A stretch of DNA of 64,000 nucleotides from an uncultured Oscillospiraceae bacterium (GCA_947626845.1 CANQTW010000002.1:62001-126000), one strand, 5' to 3'; shown: positions 15,204 to 24,178, counted from the stretch's first letter. Numbers and translations are program-made. Notes: generated by a model from the letters alone, not told the origin.

Positions 15204-15473
15204 CTACATCATATTCGCCAGCTCAACCTGTCGGGCCGCTTCTTTGTAACCTTGGTGGTAGGTGTAGTAGATCGTGCTCGTCGGCGTTTCCCAAACTCCA
15301 TCTGCCGGTTTATCCGCGTCCTGAATCACAACCGGGACTTTTCCGCTTTCGTCTTTCACGATCTCGGCCTCGACCTTTCCGTTCCTGTGGAGGGTGGTCT
15401 TTACCAGATACCACAGCGGAGCGATCTTCCATTCGCGGTATTCCATTTCAACCTGAACGCATTGGCTTTGCAT
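15204..15473 (-). CDS. small phage protein, unknown
   Basis: An 89-residue protein, beta-rich in style (MEYREWKIAPLWYLVKTTLH...KVEAEIVKDESGK), convergent with the preceding plus gene. The ATG at 15473 follows AAGGAGG in the minus direction and lies about 67 bases downstream of one of the three shared-type promoters (15540-15568). The leader between promoter and gene contains ATGAAGAAC and a stop after nine codons, resembling the start of the leader at 33713. No family is recognised. Confidence 0.6.
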   Translation of the reverse strand: MQSQCVQVEMEYREWKIAPLWYLVKTTLHRNGKVEAEIVKDESGKVPVVIQDADKPADGVWETPTSTIYYTYHQGYKEAARQVELANMM

Positions 15474-15539
15474 TTTTCCGAACCTCCTTGATTTTGTTCT
15501 TTCTCAACCTGCGGGCTTTCTTTTGTTCTTCATGGTCTT

Positions 15540-15568
15540 ATTATAGCACTTTGGGTTGTGTATGTCAA
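15540..15568 (-). promoter_or_regulatory. promoter of the shared phage A type (copy 2)
   Basis: On the minus strand TTGACA (15568-15563), 17-base spacer ending AAGTGC, TATAAT (15545-15540), then AAGACCATGA. Upstream is TTTTTCCGAAAAA (complement at 15582-15596). It matches the promoters at 14666 and 33678 in box sequence, spacing, spacer end and upstream near-palindrome. It drives the 89-residue gene. Confidence 0.85.
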
Positions 15569-15623
15569 CACTTTTCGTAAAGATTTTTCGGAAAAATTTT
15601 GGCAATACGCCCACTTTTGGACG

Positions 15624-15664
15624 CAAAAAGTTCAGGAGCCCGCCGGGTGAGGCAAGCTCCTGAA
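15624..15664 (-). terminator. intrinsic terminator for the minus-strand replication block
   Basis: Read on the minus strand, TTCAGGAGC and GCTCCTGAA (arms 15656-15664 and 15631-15639) form a 9-bp stem with a 16-base loop, followed by CTTTTTGC. It lies directly after the ArpU-like gene and would end the long minus-strand early transcript. Confidence 0.72.
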
Positions 15665-15667
15665 GCA

Positions 15668-16147
15668 TCACTTTTTCTTATTGGGTTTCCAGGTCCCGAT
15701 GGCCTCGATGCCGAACAGCAGAACGGCCATGTCCTCCATCGCCCTGCTGATGTCACGGTAGAACGTGCGTTTGTCGATATGCAGCCGCTCGGCGATGTCG
15801 TCCACGTTCAACCGCTCCGGCGTGATGTACCGCAGGCACAGCGCGTCCCACCGACGGGCCTCGTCGGGATTCGTGGCGTCCTTGCACAGCGCCTCGTAGG
15901 CTGTGAGCATCTTATCGACGTGGCTCATCATCAGCCCGGTCTTTCGGTGCAGAGAACAGATCGCGCTGACCTCCAGGGTTTCGGGTGAGACGTGCGCGTA
16001 GTGCGCCTTCAACATCCGATAGTTTTTCATCAGGAGTTTGACATCGTGGTAACGAGCATCGAACTCCTCGTCAAGCATCTCGTCCTTCTTGGCGAGAACC
16101 TCCGTCGCCGCAATCCGGGCGATCTCCTCGATTTCTTCTTTTCGCAC
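15668..16147 (-). CDS. ArpU-like / sigma-70 region 4-like phage regulator
   Basis: A 159-residue mostly helical protein. Residues about 110-145 contain a sigma region 4-like helix-turn-helix (LNVDDIAERLHIDKRTFYRDISRAMEDMA), as in the ArpU/late transcription regulator group of Gram-positive phages. It is the last gene of the replication block, the usual place for a late gene activator, followed by a terminator. It may switch on late genes of the tail operon; that link is inferred. Confidence 0.78.
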   Translation of the reverse strand: MRKEEIEEIARIAATEVLAKKDEMLDEEFDARYHDVKLLMKNYRMLKAHYAHVSPETLEVSAICSLHRKTGLMMSHVDKMLTAYEALCKDATNPDEARRWDALCLRYITPERLNVDDIAERLHIDKRTFYRDISRAMEDMAVLLFGIEAIGTWKPNKKK

Positions 16148-16165
16148 AACCGCTGCCTCCTTTTT

Positions 16166-17536
16166 TTAACTGTGCAATTTTGTGATTCGGGCCTTCAGAG
16201 CCGCCATGAGAGCGTTCTGCATATCGCCCTTGCTTTTGAGTGCGTCGATAACCGCCTCGTCCATGCCGCCCTGAACGATCAGGTGGTGGATGACGACGGG
16301 ATGCTCCTGGCCTTGCCGGTGCAGCCGCTTGTTGGCCTGCTCGTACTGCTCCAGGCTCCAGGTCAGCCCGAACCAGATGGCGTGATGCCCGCCCTGCTGA
16401 AGATTGAGGCCGTAGCCGCAGCTTGCGGGGTGGGCCAGGAGAATGTCGATCTGCCCGTTGTTCCAGTCGATTTCATCCTGCGCCTGTGAATAGACCCGGA
16501 CCCGAAGGCCCGTCGAAGTCAGGGCCTCCACCAGCCTGTCCCGGTCGTGCTGGAAGTTGTAGAAAACGAGAGCGTGTTGCCCGTTCAGCTGCTCAACCAG
16601 CTCCAAAAAGGCGTCGATCTTGCAGTCGTGGATCTTGATGGCCTTCTTGTTCTCGTCGTAAATCGCGCCGTTGCAAAGCTGAAGGAGCTTGCCGGTCAGA
16701 ACTCCAGCCGTGCCCGCCGTGATGGTGTCCTCGTCCACCTGCAAAAGCAAATCGGTTTCCAACTGCCGGTAGGCTTTGGTCGCCGAGGCGTCCAGGGCCA
16801 CCGGAATATCGTTGTGAATCACGTCCGGCAGCGTGAGGTAGTCGCTGGCTTTCATGCTGATGCAGATGTCGCTGATGGCCCGCTTAATCATCTCGAAGCT
16901 GCCATCCTTCGGGGTGTAACTGAAGATGGTCGTGCGGTTCCGCTTGCCGGGAATGAAGTATCGGTCACGATATGCGCCCAGGGTCTTGCCCAGCCGAGCC
17001 CCGCCATCCAGCAGATAAATCTGAGCCCACAAGTCCTCCAGGCCGTTGCTGGCCGGGGTGCCGGTCAGCTCCACGAACCGCTTGATGCGGCTGCGAACCA
17101 GCTTCAGGGCCTTGAACCTCTTGCTCGACCCGTTCTTGAAACTGGAACTTTCATCCAGTATCACCATGTCGAAGGGCCAGCTGTTTTTGAAGTGCTCCAC
17201 CAGCCATTGGGTGTTCTCCCGATTGATGACGTAGGCATCCGCCGGCGTGGACAAGGCCCGCAACCTCTGCTGAAGCGTTCCGAGGACCGGGACAATCCGC
17301 ATCATCTTCAGGTGGTCCCACTTCTTCGCCTCTACCGACCAAGTGGCCTCGGCCACCTTCTTCGGCGCGATGATGAGAGGCTTTGCGACCTCCCAGCGGT
17401 TATATCGGAGATCATGTATCGCGGTCAGAGTGATGACCGTTTTCCCGAGGCCCATGTCCAGGAACAGACCAACGGCCCGATTGTAGATGATGCTGTCGAT
17501 GCAGTATTGCTGATAGGGGTACGGCTTAAACTGCAT
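16166..17536 (-). CDS. phage SNF2-family helicase
   Basis: A 456-residue SF2 ATPase of the SNF2 type common in phage replication modules. Visible motifs: P-loop LFLDMGLGKT (about 24-33), DEAD-box-like MVILDESS, motif III LTGTPASNGLEDLW, and C-terminal motifs GYGLNLQQG and QANKRLHRQGQ. It is probably a DNA translocase in replication or recombination. The start overlaps the VRR-NUC gene by 11 bases. It gives a useful intact reference for the split helicase in region C (53073 and 56880). Confidence 0.93.
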   Translation of the reverse strand: MQFKPYPYQQYCIDSIIYNRAVGLFLDMGLGKTVITLTAIHDLRYNRWEVAKPLIIAPKKVAEATWSVEAKKWDHLKMMRIVPVLGTLQQRLRALSTPADAYVINRENTQWLVEHFKNSWPFDMVILDESSSFKNGSSKRFKALKLVRSRIKRFVELTGTPASNGLEDLWAQIYLLDGGARLGKTLGAYRDRYFIPGKRNRTTIFSYTPKDGSFEMIKRAISDICISMKASDYLTLPDVIHNDIPVALDASATKAYRQLETDLLLQVDEDTITAGTAGVLTGKLLQLCNGAIYDENKKAIKIHDCKIDAFLELVEQLNGQHALVFYNFQHDRDRLVEALTSTGLRVRVYSQAQDEIDWNNGQIDILLAHPASCGYGLNLQQGGHHAIWFGLTWSLEQYEQANKRLHRQGQEHPVVIHHLIVQGGMDEAVIDALKSKGDMQNALMAALKARITKLHS

Positions 17537-17819
17537 TTAGCCCACCTCCGATTTCAGCGAGGAGCTGCTTCACTTCATCGAGCCCTTTCACGACCCGGAC
17601 ATCCGCTCCCCGCTTTTGCATCTCTCCAATCGTGTACCTCTGGATCTTTGCCAAGCGGCCGGTTTCGGTTTTCAGCTCCGCGAATATGATCCGCCCTTCA
17701 GCCGTGATGATGAGCCTGTCAGGAACTCCCGGTGTGCCGGGGCTCGTAAATTTCAGGCACATCCCACCCAGCTTTTTCACACCTTCAACGAGGTGCCTTT
17801 CGATTCTACTTTCGACCAT
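17526..17819 (-). CDS. VRR-NUC domain nuclease
   Basis: A 97-residue stand-alone VRR-NUC nuclease (PD-(D/E)xK fold). Catalytic-type motifs are GTPGVPDRLIITAEGRIIFAELKTETG, with D and E-L-K. Such phage proteins cut branched or structured DNA and often sit next to SNF2 helicases, as here. ATG at 17819 is chosen over the longer frame because of the AGGAGGG site just upstream and the family length. Confidence 0.9.
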   Translation of the reverse strand: MVESRIERHLVEGVKKLGGMCLKFTSPGTPGVPDRLIITAEGRIIFAELKTETGRLAKIQRYTIGEMQKRGADVRVVKGLDEVKQLLAEIGGGLNAV

Positions 17820-17953
17820 CTTGCCCTCCTGAAACATTCTCGCGCGCGCGTGCGCGTATATACACCCGCAAACAGAGGATTTAGAGAGAATTAGAGACCT
17901 CATTTTTTCTCTAACTTCTCTAATTCTTCAGTTTTAACTACTCTATAGAAATG

Positions 17954-18140
17954 AATGTTTCAATGTTTCAAAACGGGGGAAAACCCTTGTGCCGCAACGG
18001 TTTAGGGCTGAAACATTGGTGAAACATTCCTGAAACATTGAAACATTGACGGCTGAAACATCCCGTTGAATTTCGTGCCTAACTTCCGACTTTCGTGTCT
18101 AACTTCCGACTTTACGGAAATGTTTCAGCCCAATGTTTCA
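17954..18140. repeat. iteron cluster, candidate phage A replication origin
   Basis: In the gap 17820-18137 the 9-mer TGAAACATT or its complement occurs at 17954, 17962, 18009, 18020, 18031, 18039, 18119 and 18132, with a one-mismatch copy at 18054; several overlap at their ends. Two tandem 20-bp repeats (TTTCGTG[C/T]CTAACTTCCGAC) fill 18071-18110. The left flank (17889-17930) is AT rich with an inverted repeat based on AATTAGAGA/TCTCTAATT. Dense iterons inside a replication block, beside a VapE-type primase, point to an initiator-bound origin. The last copy overlaps the primase stop. Confidence 0.75.
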
Positions 18141-20555
18141 CTTCCGCTGGAACCCTCTCTGGTATCCGCAGTACCCAAAACGGAGACCGTTCGGGGTCCT
18201 GGTCCACCCCGGCAGCGACCTCAGAATATCGTTGATCTCCGCCGATTCGTTGTAGTGGAAATCTCTCGGTTGGCCTCCGAAAGCCTCGCACCAAATCTCC
18301 AAGGCACACACCCGCTCCCGCAGCACCAGCTTCGTCGGCTCCCCCTGCTGGGCCCCGTTGAGGTACAACCTCCGGCGGTCCAGGGACCACTTGGCCCAAT
18401 CCTCGGGAACCGGCTGCTCCAGGAAGTCCACGATGACGCCCTCCTTGCTGCTGATTTCCCTGTGGGATTCCTGCTCCACCTTCGCTTCTTCCTCGACGGC
18501 GCCCGTCAGGAACAGGCCCTCGCCCAGCCTCCACCGCATGACTGCCTCGGCCCAGAGCTGGTCGATCTCCTCGTTGAGCTCCGTCCAGATGTCCTTCTTT
18601 TTCGGCTGCACACCGACATCCACAGGCCAAAACCGCCGGTTGCCCGTCCGGTCCCGCAGGAACTCGTAGGTGTTCGTCGTGCCGAAGAATACGCAGCACC
18701 GGGGAATATCCTTGACGTGCCGCCCGTAGGCCGCCCTGAAGCGGTCAGAGCGCAGGGAGAGGAACTGCTTGATGCGAGACACATCCGTTTTCCTGAAGGC
18801 GTCCAGCTCACCGATCTCGACCAGCCAAACGCCCTGGAGCAGTTCGCTGGCGTCCTTGCCCTCGAAGGTGCGGATGCCATCGTTGAACCAGCCCTTGCTC
18901 ATGCGGTCCAGCAGCGTGGACTTGCCAATGCCCTGGGGCCCTGCCAGAATGAGCATCGTGTCGTATTTGCACCCTGGCTCCATGGCCCGCGCCACAGCCG
19001 CCGTGAACGCCTTTCGCGTGACCGCCCGCACATAGGGGCGGTCTGCCGCGCCCAGGTAGTCGATGAACAGGGTATCGAGCCTCGGCCTGCCGTCCCATTT
19101 GAGGGAGGCCAGATAATTCTTCACGTCGTTGAACTTGTGCTTCTCGCTGTGCAGGGACAGGGCCCCGTCGATCTTCCCGTTGCCGGTGATGCCGTAGACC
19201 TTCTCGAAGTACCAATAGAGGCCCTGGTTATCGTTGTCAGCCCAGGCGCGGCGCTTCTCGAAGGGAGACCACGGCAGTTCACCCAGCACCTCACCGCGCC
19301 CCGCAAACTCGTTCAGGGCGAATCGGCCCTTCAGGTTCGGGTCGTTCTCCAGAATAAGCCAGATGTTGTCGATGGTGGCCTTGATGGCCCCGGTCTGCTT
19401 ATTCAGATCCAGCTCCGTCGTCCACTCCAGATCCTCGCCGGTTTCCTCGGCTGCCGCCGTCAAGCCCGCGAAATCGCTCACGGCGGATTCCGCCCGCTCC
19501 TTCGCCAACTGCCTGGACACGCGCTCATCCGATACCGCGAACTCGCACATCGCCAGATACGACGGGAGGCGATTGGGCGGCGTCTTGGCGTCGGCGGCAT
19601 CGTCCCGGTCCCCGAACTTGTGCAGGCGCACGAGGTCGAACGCATTGACGAGCCGCCCGCTGCACGGGTCCGTGGAGTGGTGGGAATAGAGAAACATCCC
19701 ATTGTCGTAGACCACCGCGCCGCCGGTCGTGCTGCCGCCGAGATAGGTGAACCGCCCCGGAGAATTGGCGACCGGCTCATAGACACCCTCCAGGAAATTG
19801 TCGATGGCCCCGTAGATGTCGTAGGTCCGGCAGAACGCGCCGATGATGCCGTTCTTGCCGAGAGGATCGCTCTGCTTCAGAGCCAGCTTGCGATAAGCGT
19901 TTTCAGAGCCGGGGACCTGGGGCCACTTCGTAACGTCCCGCCAGTCCCCCAGCTTCTCATTGATGACCGCCAGCAGCCCATCCACAGAGAGCATGGGCTT
20001 ATCGCCGAAGATGAACACATATTCCGCGTCAGCGCAGCAGCTCGGCCAGTACATCAGCCGGGTCGCCTCGAATGTCGTGGGGTCGGCGAACTCGATGCCG
20101 ATGCAGGCGGCCATGTACCGTGCTGTGGGTTCGTACTCGTCCGCCGTCGCGGTCCGGTCGAACGGCAGCAAAATCCTTAACCTGGGGTTCGCCGGGGAGT
20201 GCTTACGGGTGGAATAGATGCAGTAGCCGCATCCCAACGCCTCCACTCGTTTCAGTATCTCCTCGGTCCCACCGGGAGGGATGTTGTCAAAGTCGAGAGT
20301 GATGACATCCCTTCCGGTTACTGCTCCGGCTTTGCGGCGGGTGCCGGAAAGGCTACCCGCCACAAAGCCGCCTATATCTTTCCTATCGTCCTGCTCGGAC
20401 TTCTTCAGCCCAAGGTATTCCTGCATAGTCTCGGTCGAACGGCTCGGGATGCGGAGCTTTTCGTAGAAGTCCGACAGCAGGATAGATTGGGGCAGCCAGT
20501 TGATGCTCTTACGGTTGTTGCCGGTGGTGATCGTAATTACGCGGTCGTATAGCAT
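18138..20555 (-). CDS. VapE-type primase/helicase (virulence-associated E family)
   Basis: An 805-residue replication protein. The N-terminal region (about 60-330) holds a primase-like fold with DVITLDFDNIP and SPANPRLRILLPFDR; the C-terminal half has an SF3-like AAA+ helicase with P-loop LAGPQGIGKSTLL (about residue 535), LVEIGELDAF (Walker B-like) and FFGTTNTYEFLRD. It likely unwinds and primes DNA at the adjacent iteron origin. AAGGAGGG precedes the ATG. Length and domain order are normal for the primase-fused phage form. Confidence 0.9.
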   Translation of the reverse strand: MLYDRVITITTGNNRKSINWLPQSILLSDFYEKLRIPSRSTETMQEYLGLKKSEQDDRKDIGGFVAGSLSGTRRKAGAVTGRDVITLDFDNIPPGGTEEILKRVEALGCGYCIYSTRKHSPANPRLRILLPFDRTATADEYEPTARYMAACIGIEFADPTTFEATRLMYWPSCCADAEYVFIFGDKPMLSVDGLLAVINEKLGDWRDVTKWPQVPGSENAYRKLALKQSDPLGKNGIIGAFCRTYDIYGAIDNFLEGVYEPVANSPGRFTYLGGSTTGGAVVYDNGMFLYSHHSTDPCSGRLVNAFDLVRLHKFGDRDDAADAKTPPNRLPSYLAMCEFAVSDERVSRQLAKERAESAVSDFAGLTAAAEETGEDLEWTTELDLNKQTGAIKATIDNIWLILENDPNLKGRFALNEFAGRGEVLGELPWSPFEKRRAWADNDNQGLYWYFEKVYGITGNGKIDGALSLHSEKHKFNDVKNYLASLKWDGRPRLDTLFIDYLGAADRPYVRAVTRKAFTAAVARAMEPGCKYDTMLILAGPQGIGKSTLLDRMSKGWFNDGIRTFEGKDASELLQGVWLVEIGELDAFRKTDVSRIKQFLSLRSDRFRAAYGRHVKDIPRCCVFFGTTNTYEFLRDRTGNRRFWPVDVGVQPKKKDIWTELNEEIDQLWAEAVMRWRLGEGLFLTGAVEEEAKVEQESHREISSKEGVIVDFLEQPVPEDWAKWSLDRRRLYLNGAQQGEPTKLVLRERVCALEIWCEAFGGQPRDFHYNESAEINDILRSLPGWTRTPNGLRFGYCGYQRGFQRK

Positions 20556-20591
20556 TTGCGCCTGCCCTCCTTTCCTTCATGCGCTCGGCTT

Positions 20592-20798
20592 TTACGCCTG
20601 CCGTTTTCCGACCGTGGTTGTCCGCTGCTCCGCGAGGGTGTTTTTGAGCCGCCGGCGGGTGTCGTCCAGGGCCAATCTGGCGAGGTCCAGGGCCCAGCCG
20701 GTCCTGTTCAGGTCGCCGGCATCAACGGCGCGATCCGCCGCGTCCAGAGCGATTTCCAACCGGGTGAGCTCATTGATGGCGCACTCCAATTCGAGCAT
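20592..20798 (-). CDS. small helical phage protein
   Basis: A 68-residue, almost wholly helical protein (ECAINELTRLEIALDAADRAVDAG) between the primase and polymerase genes, with an AAGGAGG site and ATG. I do not recognise the family. Its place suggests an accessory role in replication. Confidence 0.62.
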   Translation of the reverse strand: MLELECAINELTRLEIALDAADRAVDAGDLNRTGWALDLARLALDDTRRRLKNTLAEQRTTTVGKRQA

Positions 20799-20811
20799 GG
20801 TTTTGTCCTCC

Positions 20812-22797
20812 TTAGTCCTTTTTGAAGAAATCTCCGACCCATCCGTCTGCGTTCAGAGGCAAGTCGGGGGCCCAGGCCAGGGGCCGGGTCATAATCTTGA
20901 CGACGGCATCGAGGTCCGCCTTATCGGCGGCACAGTCGATGACCACTTCATCGTGAACGTGGAATACCACCGGGAAACCGGCGGCCTCCAGATTTTCGAT
21001 GGCAGCCGCGAGGCAGTCGCGGGCGATTGCCTGGACGATATTCTCTACGAGCTTGCCGCCGTAGGTTTCCAGCTCCGCCCACTGCTTCGTGCTTTGGCTT
21101 ACACCGCGATAGGTGATGGACGGTCGGTTCCACTGATTTACCCCGAGAGAGGGGTTGGCGTAGAACAGTTTCCGTCCGCTCGGGAGCGTGATCGTCAGGA
21201 AGTCCAGGTTGTTCTCCAGGTCAAACTCCCGCGAGAATATCAGGTTGCGGACGCCCGCCTGCATCCCCGTCTGGATGACCGAGACCGCCGCGCTCTCGAC
21301 CTGATACCACAGATCCACGATGCGCTTGTTGGCCTCACGCCAGCGGGAAACGATGTCCGGCAGATCATCCTCCGGGATGCCCATATTGAGGGCCCCCATC
21401 GTGATGAGAGCGCCGGTGCTGCCCTGATAGCCCAGGGCCAGCTCTGCGACCTTGCCCCGCTGCCGGAGCGCGTATTCGGGGTTGCCCTTCTTGATCTTCT
21501 CGATGGGAACGCCGAACATCTGGCTGGCCGACGCCTCGTAGATTTTGCCGTGAGTTCTGAACACCTCCAGCCGCCAGTCCTCACCGGCCAGCCAGGAGAT
21601 GACCCGCGCCTCGATGCTGGAGAAGTCGGCATCCACCAGCTTATTCCCGTCCGCCGCGATGAACACGGTGCGGATGAGCTGGGAGAGAGTATCAGGCACA
21701 GACCCAAACCAGAACCGCAGCTTCTCGGTTTCCCGCCGGCGCACCGCGTCGCGGGCCAGCGTCAGCTGTTCGATATAGGTGCGCGGGAGGTTCTGGACCT
21801 GCACCAGACGGCCCGCCCAGCGGCCCGTGCGGTTGGCCCCATAGAATTGCAGGAGCCCTCTGACGCGCCCGTCAGGGCCCACGGCGGCCTCGATGGCGTT
21901 GTACTTCTTGGTGCTGGTCTTGCCCAGCTCCTGGCGAATCTCCAGCATCCTGTTCGCGTCGCCGGTGACGGCTTGGCTCTTTAGGAGCTGGGACACGGTA
22001 TCTTTCCGCAGGTCGGTGATCTTCTCGTCCGTGGCGCTTTCGAGCCAGCGCGAGAGCTGTGCGATGCTGTTGGGGTTCTCCAGCCCCGTGATGCTGACCG
22101 CCTCGGCCATGAGCTGGTCGTGGGTCCGGCCCGCAATCTCCAGGGCCCCCTGCACCATCTCCAGGTCCACCGCGACGCCTCGGGCGTTGATGAGCAGGTC
22201 GGTCTGCCACTGCTTCTCGATGTCGTCCGGCACCGGGAAGGCCGACAGCCGCCGGTCAATCTCCATCTCCGTCACCACGTCGCCGATGCAGTAGGTCTTG
22301 AACAGGGCCCATTTATCGGGGTCATGCTTCGGGAGGTTCCGCCGGCGGCCCCCGTTCGTCTGCGTGGGCGCACAAGGGATGCAGAAGTACCGGATGAGGG
22401 CTTTGCCGATGGAGAGCTTCTGCTTCTCAGCGGGGAGGCCCAGGGCCTTGCCAGTGGCGTCCAGGCCGGCGGTGAAGCCGCAGTAGAGCCCGTGGAGCAT
22501 GGTGTCGCGCCATTGGTCTACCGGCAGCAGCCCGCCGTAGAACTTGGACAGGCAGTACCACTCGAACGCGGCGTTGTAGGCGTGTTTGATGTACGAGGGA
22601 TTCTTCACAGCGTCGTAGAGCCACGCCGGCAGGAGCTCTCCCTGGGCCAAGTCCACGATCTCCACCGGCGCACCGTCAAGGCTGTACGCGAACAGAAGGA
22701 TCTCGAAGTCCGGGCTCTGGACATATTTGTACGCCCCGGATTTACCGATGGGGACGCTGCTGTAGGTTTCAAGGTCGATTGACAAATGGTGAATCAC
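20812..22797 (-). CDS. phage DNA polymerase, family A
   Basis: A 661-residue family A polymerase. The N-terminal 3'-5' exonuclease domain begins with LSIDLETYSS; polymerase motif A is DADFSSIEAR, motif B RQRGKVAELALGYQG, motif C VHDEVV. It replicates phage DNA. GTG at 22797 is preferred over the longer frame: GGAGGAGAT lies just upstream and the start follows directly after the stop of the preceding gene (22800-22802), so they are coupled. Confidence 0.94.
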   Translation of the reverse strand: MIHHLSIDLETYSSVPIGKSGAYKYVQSPDFEILLFAYSLDGAPVEIVDLAQGELLPAWLYDAVKNPSYIKHAYNAAFEWYCLSKFYGGLLPVDQWRDTMLHGLYCGFTAGLDATGKALGLPAEKQKLSIGKALIRYFCIPCAPTQTNGGRRRNLPKHDPDKWALFKTYCIGDVVTEMEIDRRLSAFPVPDDIEKQWQTDLLINARGVAVDLEMVQGALEIAGRTHDQLMAEAVSITGLENPNSIAQLSRWLESATDEKITDLRKDTVSQLLKSQAVTGDANRMLEIRQELGKTSTKKYNAIEAAVGPDGRVRGLLQFYGANRTGRWAGRLVQVQNLPRTYIEQLTLARDAVRRRETEKLRFWFGSVPDTLSQLIRTVFIAADGNKLVDADFSSIEARVISWLAGEDWRLEVFRTHGKIYEASASQMFGVPIEKIKKGNPEYALRQRGKVAELALGYQGSTGALITMGALNMGIPEDDLPDIVSRWREANKRIVDLWYQVESAAVSVIQTGMQAGVRNLIFSREFDLENNLDFLTITLPSGRKLFYANPSLGVNQWNRPSITYRGVSQSTKQWAELETYGGKLVENIVQAIARDCLAAAIENLEAAGFPVVFHVHDEVVIDCAADKADLDAVVKIMTRPLAWAPDLPLNADGWVGDFFKKD

Positions 22798-22799
22798 GG

Positions 22800-23150
22800 T
22801 TATCTCCTCCTGCCTGCTATGGTGTCCGGCCTTATCCATCTGTACCGCTCGTCGAAGGGCACCAGCTTATCTCCGAGGATGGCCCGGAGCTGGTCGTCCA
22901 ATTTCACGCGGTAGTAATCGGCCTCGTCGCTTTTGGTGAGCGCGTCATACCATTCGGCGTAGGCTTTGTTCAGCCCCTCAACGATGCGCTGGAGCCGCTT
23001 CGCGCCGAAGGTGTCTTTGCCCATGATCCGAGGGTCATTGAGCACGAGGCATATAAGGTCAACCATATACTGGCGTTCTGTCTCAGATGCGACCTCACGA
23101 TTTACTTGGTCGCGTGTCTGCTGCTTTTTGAGCAGCCCACTCCTTTTCAC
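22800..23150 (-). CDS. conserved phage replication-module protein
   Basis: A 116-residue basic, helical protein starting with GTG after AAAGGAGG. The C-terminus (KLDDQLRAILGDKLVPFDERYRWI) is characteristic of a small protein that accompanies family A polymerase in Clostridia phages, but no biochemical role is known to me. The stop is three bases from the polymerase start. Confidence 0.65.
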   Translation of the reverse strand: MKRSGLLKKQQTRDQVNREVASETERQYMVDLICLVLNDPRIMGKDTFGAKRLQRIVEGLNKAYAEWYDALTKSDEADYYRVKLDDQLRAILGDKLVPFDERYRWIRPDTIAGRRR

Positions 23151-23162
23151 GACGACCTCCTT

Positions 23163-23762
23163 TCAGTTGAACCATCGCAGAGTTGTCTCGCCAGAAAATC
23201 CTTTCTCCCAGATATACCAAGCGTAGCAAACGGCGTTGGATTTTGCGTATTTCTCAAAGTCACCATTCATAGCGCAGCGTAGGCGGCCCGAGCTGACATA
23301 AATGACCCGAGGCGGATAGTGCATGAACAGCTCCCGGCGGGCTTTCCCCTCCAAGAATTGGATTTTGAGAAACATCGCAACCTTGTGGCCGGGGTCGATA
23401 ATCTCCATGGCGTGTTCGACGAACTCTTTTGCTTTGGAATATGGCGGGTTTGTTATGATGTCAAAGCCGGGAAGGGGGGGGGACGCTGTGGCTAAAAAGT
23501 CTTGTACCAAGCCGTAGCCCCGGTCTATCAGATCAGAGGCGAAAACATGATGTCCTGCGGCTTCAAGAACTTTAGCGATGTGTCCCTCACCACAAGCGCA
23601 CTCCCAAATCCAAGGCGCGAATGATTCAAGTTCGAGAAGAAGTTCCGTTGCTCTGGGGTCCGTGGCATAGTAGTCGTTTACCTCACGTTCCTCCTTGGCG
23701 TAGTTACGAGCACCAAGCATCGCGTGGGCAGATCGGCTGTTGCCTGTCCAATCTTGTTGCAT
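23163..23762 (-). CDS. phage DNA adenine methyltransferase-like protein
   Basis: A 199-residue class I methyltransferase with WECACGEGHIAKVLEAAGHHVFASD (SAM-binding motif I region) and the catalytic DIITNPPYS motif typical of N6-adenine DNA methylases. ATG at 23762 has a GGGAGG site; the longer frame overlaps the next gene. A run of nine C on the coding strand (23474-23482 on plus) lies just before the catalytic motif, a possible slippage site. It may protect phage DNA or regulate genes. Confidence 0.85.
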   Translation of the reverse strand: MQQDWTGNSRSAHAMLGARNYAKEEREVNDYYATDPRATELLLELESFAPWIWECACGEGHIAKVLEAAGHHVFASDLIDRGYGLVQDFLATASPPLPGFDIITNPPYSKAKEFVEHAMEIIDPGHKVAMFLKIQFLEGKARRELFMHYPPRVIYVSSGRLRCAMNGDFEKYAKSNAVCYAWYIWEKGFSGETTLRWFN

Positions 23763-23778
23763 ACGATGAACCTCCCTC

Positions 23779-24105
23779 TTATCCTCCGGCGGGAGCCGCG
23801 GGCGTGGTCGCGGTAGCGATTTCGCCGGCGAGAGCGGCATAGCCGGCCAGATCCACGAAGTTATCCACGCCAGCTTTTCCGGTAGCGATTCGAGCCACTT
23901 TCAGCAGGGCCATCATATTCGCAACATCCTCCGCGCTGATGCCGTTGTACGGCAGATACTTTGCATAATCAGGGTGAGCAGCGTTCAGATAGACGCCCCA
24001 CAGCAGACCGATTGCCTCGAAGTTAGTTTTCGGTGAACCGTATTGCGCCTCCCGCTCTCCGCATACGCAAGCGCGGGCGGCCTCCAGAATCTTGTCTCTT
24101 TCCAT
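23779..24105 (-). CDS. DUF6378 phage protein
   Basis: A 108-residue protein with the CVCGEREAQYGSPKTNFEAIG start and VANMMALLKVARI.TGK..VDNFVDLAGYAALAGE core of DUF6378, a family common in phage replication modules with no assigned activity. AAGGAGG precedes the ATG. A terminator-like hairpin separates it from the SSB gene upstream. Confidence 0.83.
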   Translation of the reverse strand: MERDKILEAARACVCGEREAQYGSPKTNFEAIGLLWGVYLNAAHPDYAKYLPYNGISAEDVANMMALLKVARIATGKAGVDNFVDLAGYAALAGEIATATTPAAPAGG

Positions 24106-24131
24106 AGTCGTTGTCCTCCTTCAGATACGAA

Positions 24132-24172
24132 AAGACGCGCGGCCACGGTCTTGAACTGTGGCCGCGCGTCTT
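24132..24172 (-). terminator. strong terminator/attenuator after the SSB gene
   Basis: AAGACGCGCGGCCAC (24132-24146) and GTGGCCGCGCGTCTT (24158-24172) form a perfect 15-bp stem, loop 11 bases. On the minus strand TTTTCG follows. It lies inside the minus-strand operon and probably reduces expression of the genes after the abundant single-strand binding protein. Confidence 0.85.
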
Positions 24173-24178
24173 GCTGTC

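Noticed and set aside
17954..18140. CRISPR array
   Set aside because: The repeats are 9 bases long, in both orientations, often overlapping, with irregular gaps and no cas genes. They look like iterons.
18066..20180. Plus-strand frame of 704 codons
   Set aside because: It lies wholly antisense to the VapE-type primase gene, has no ribosome site and shows no family signature. It is a high-G+C shadow frame.
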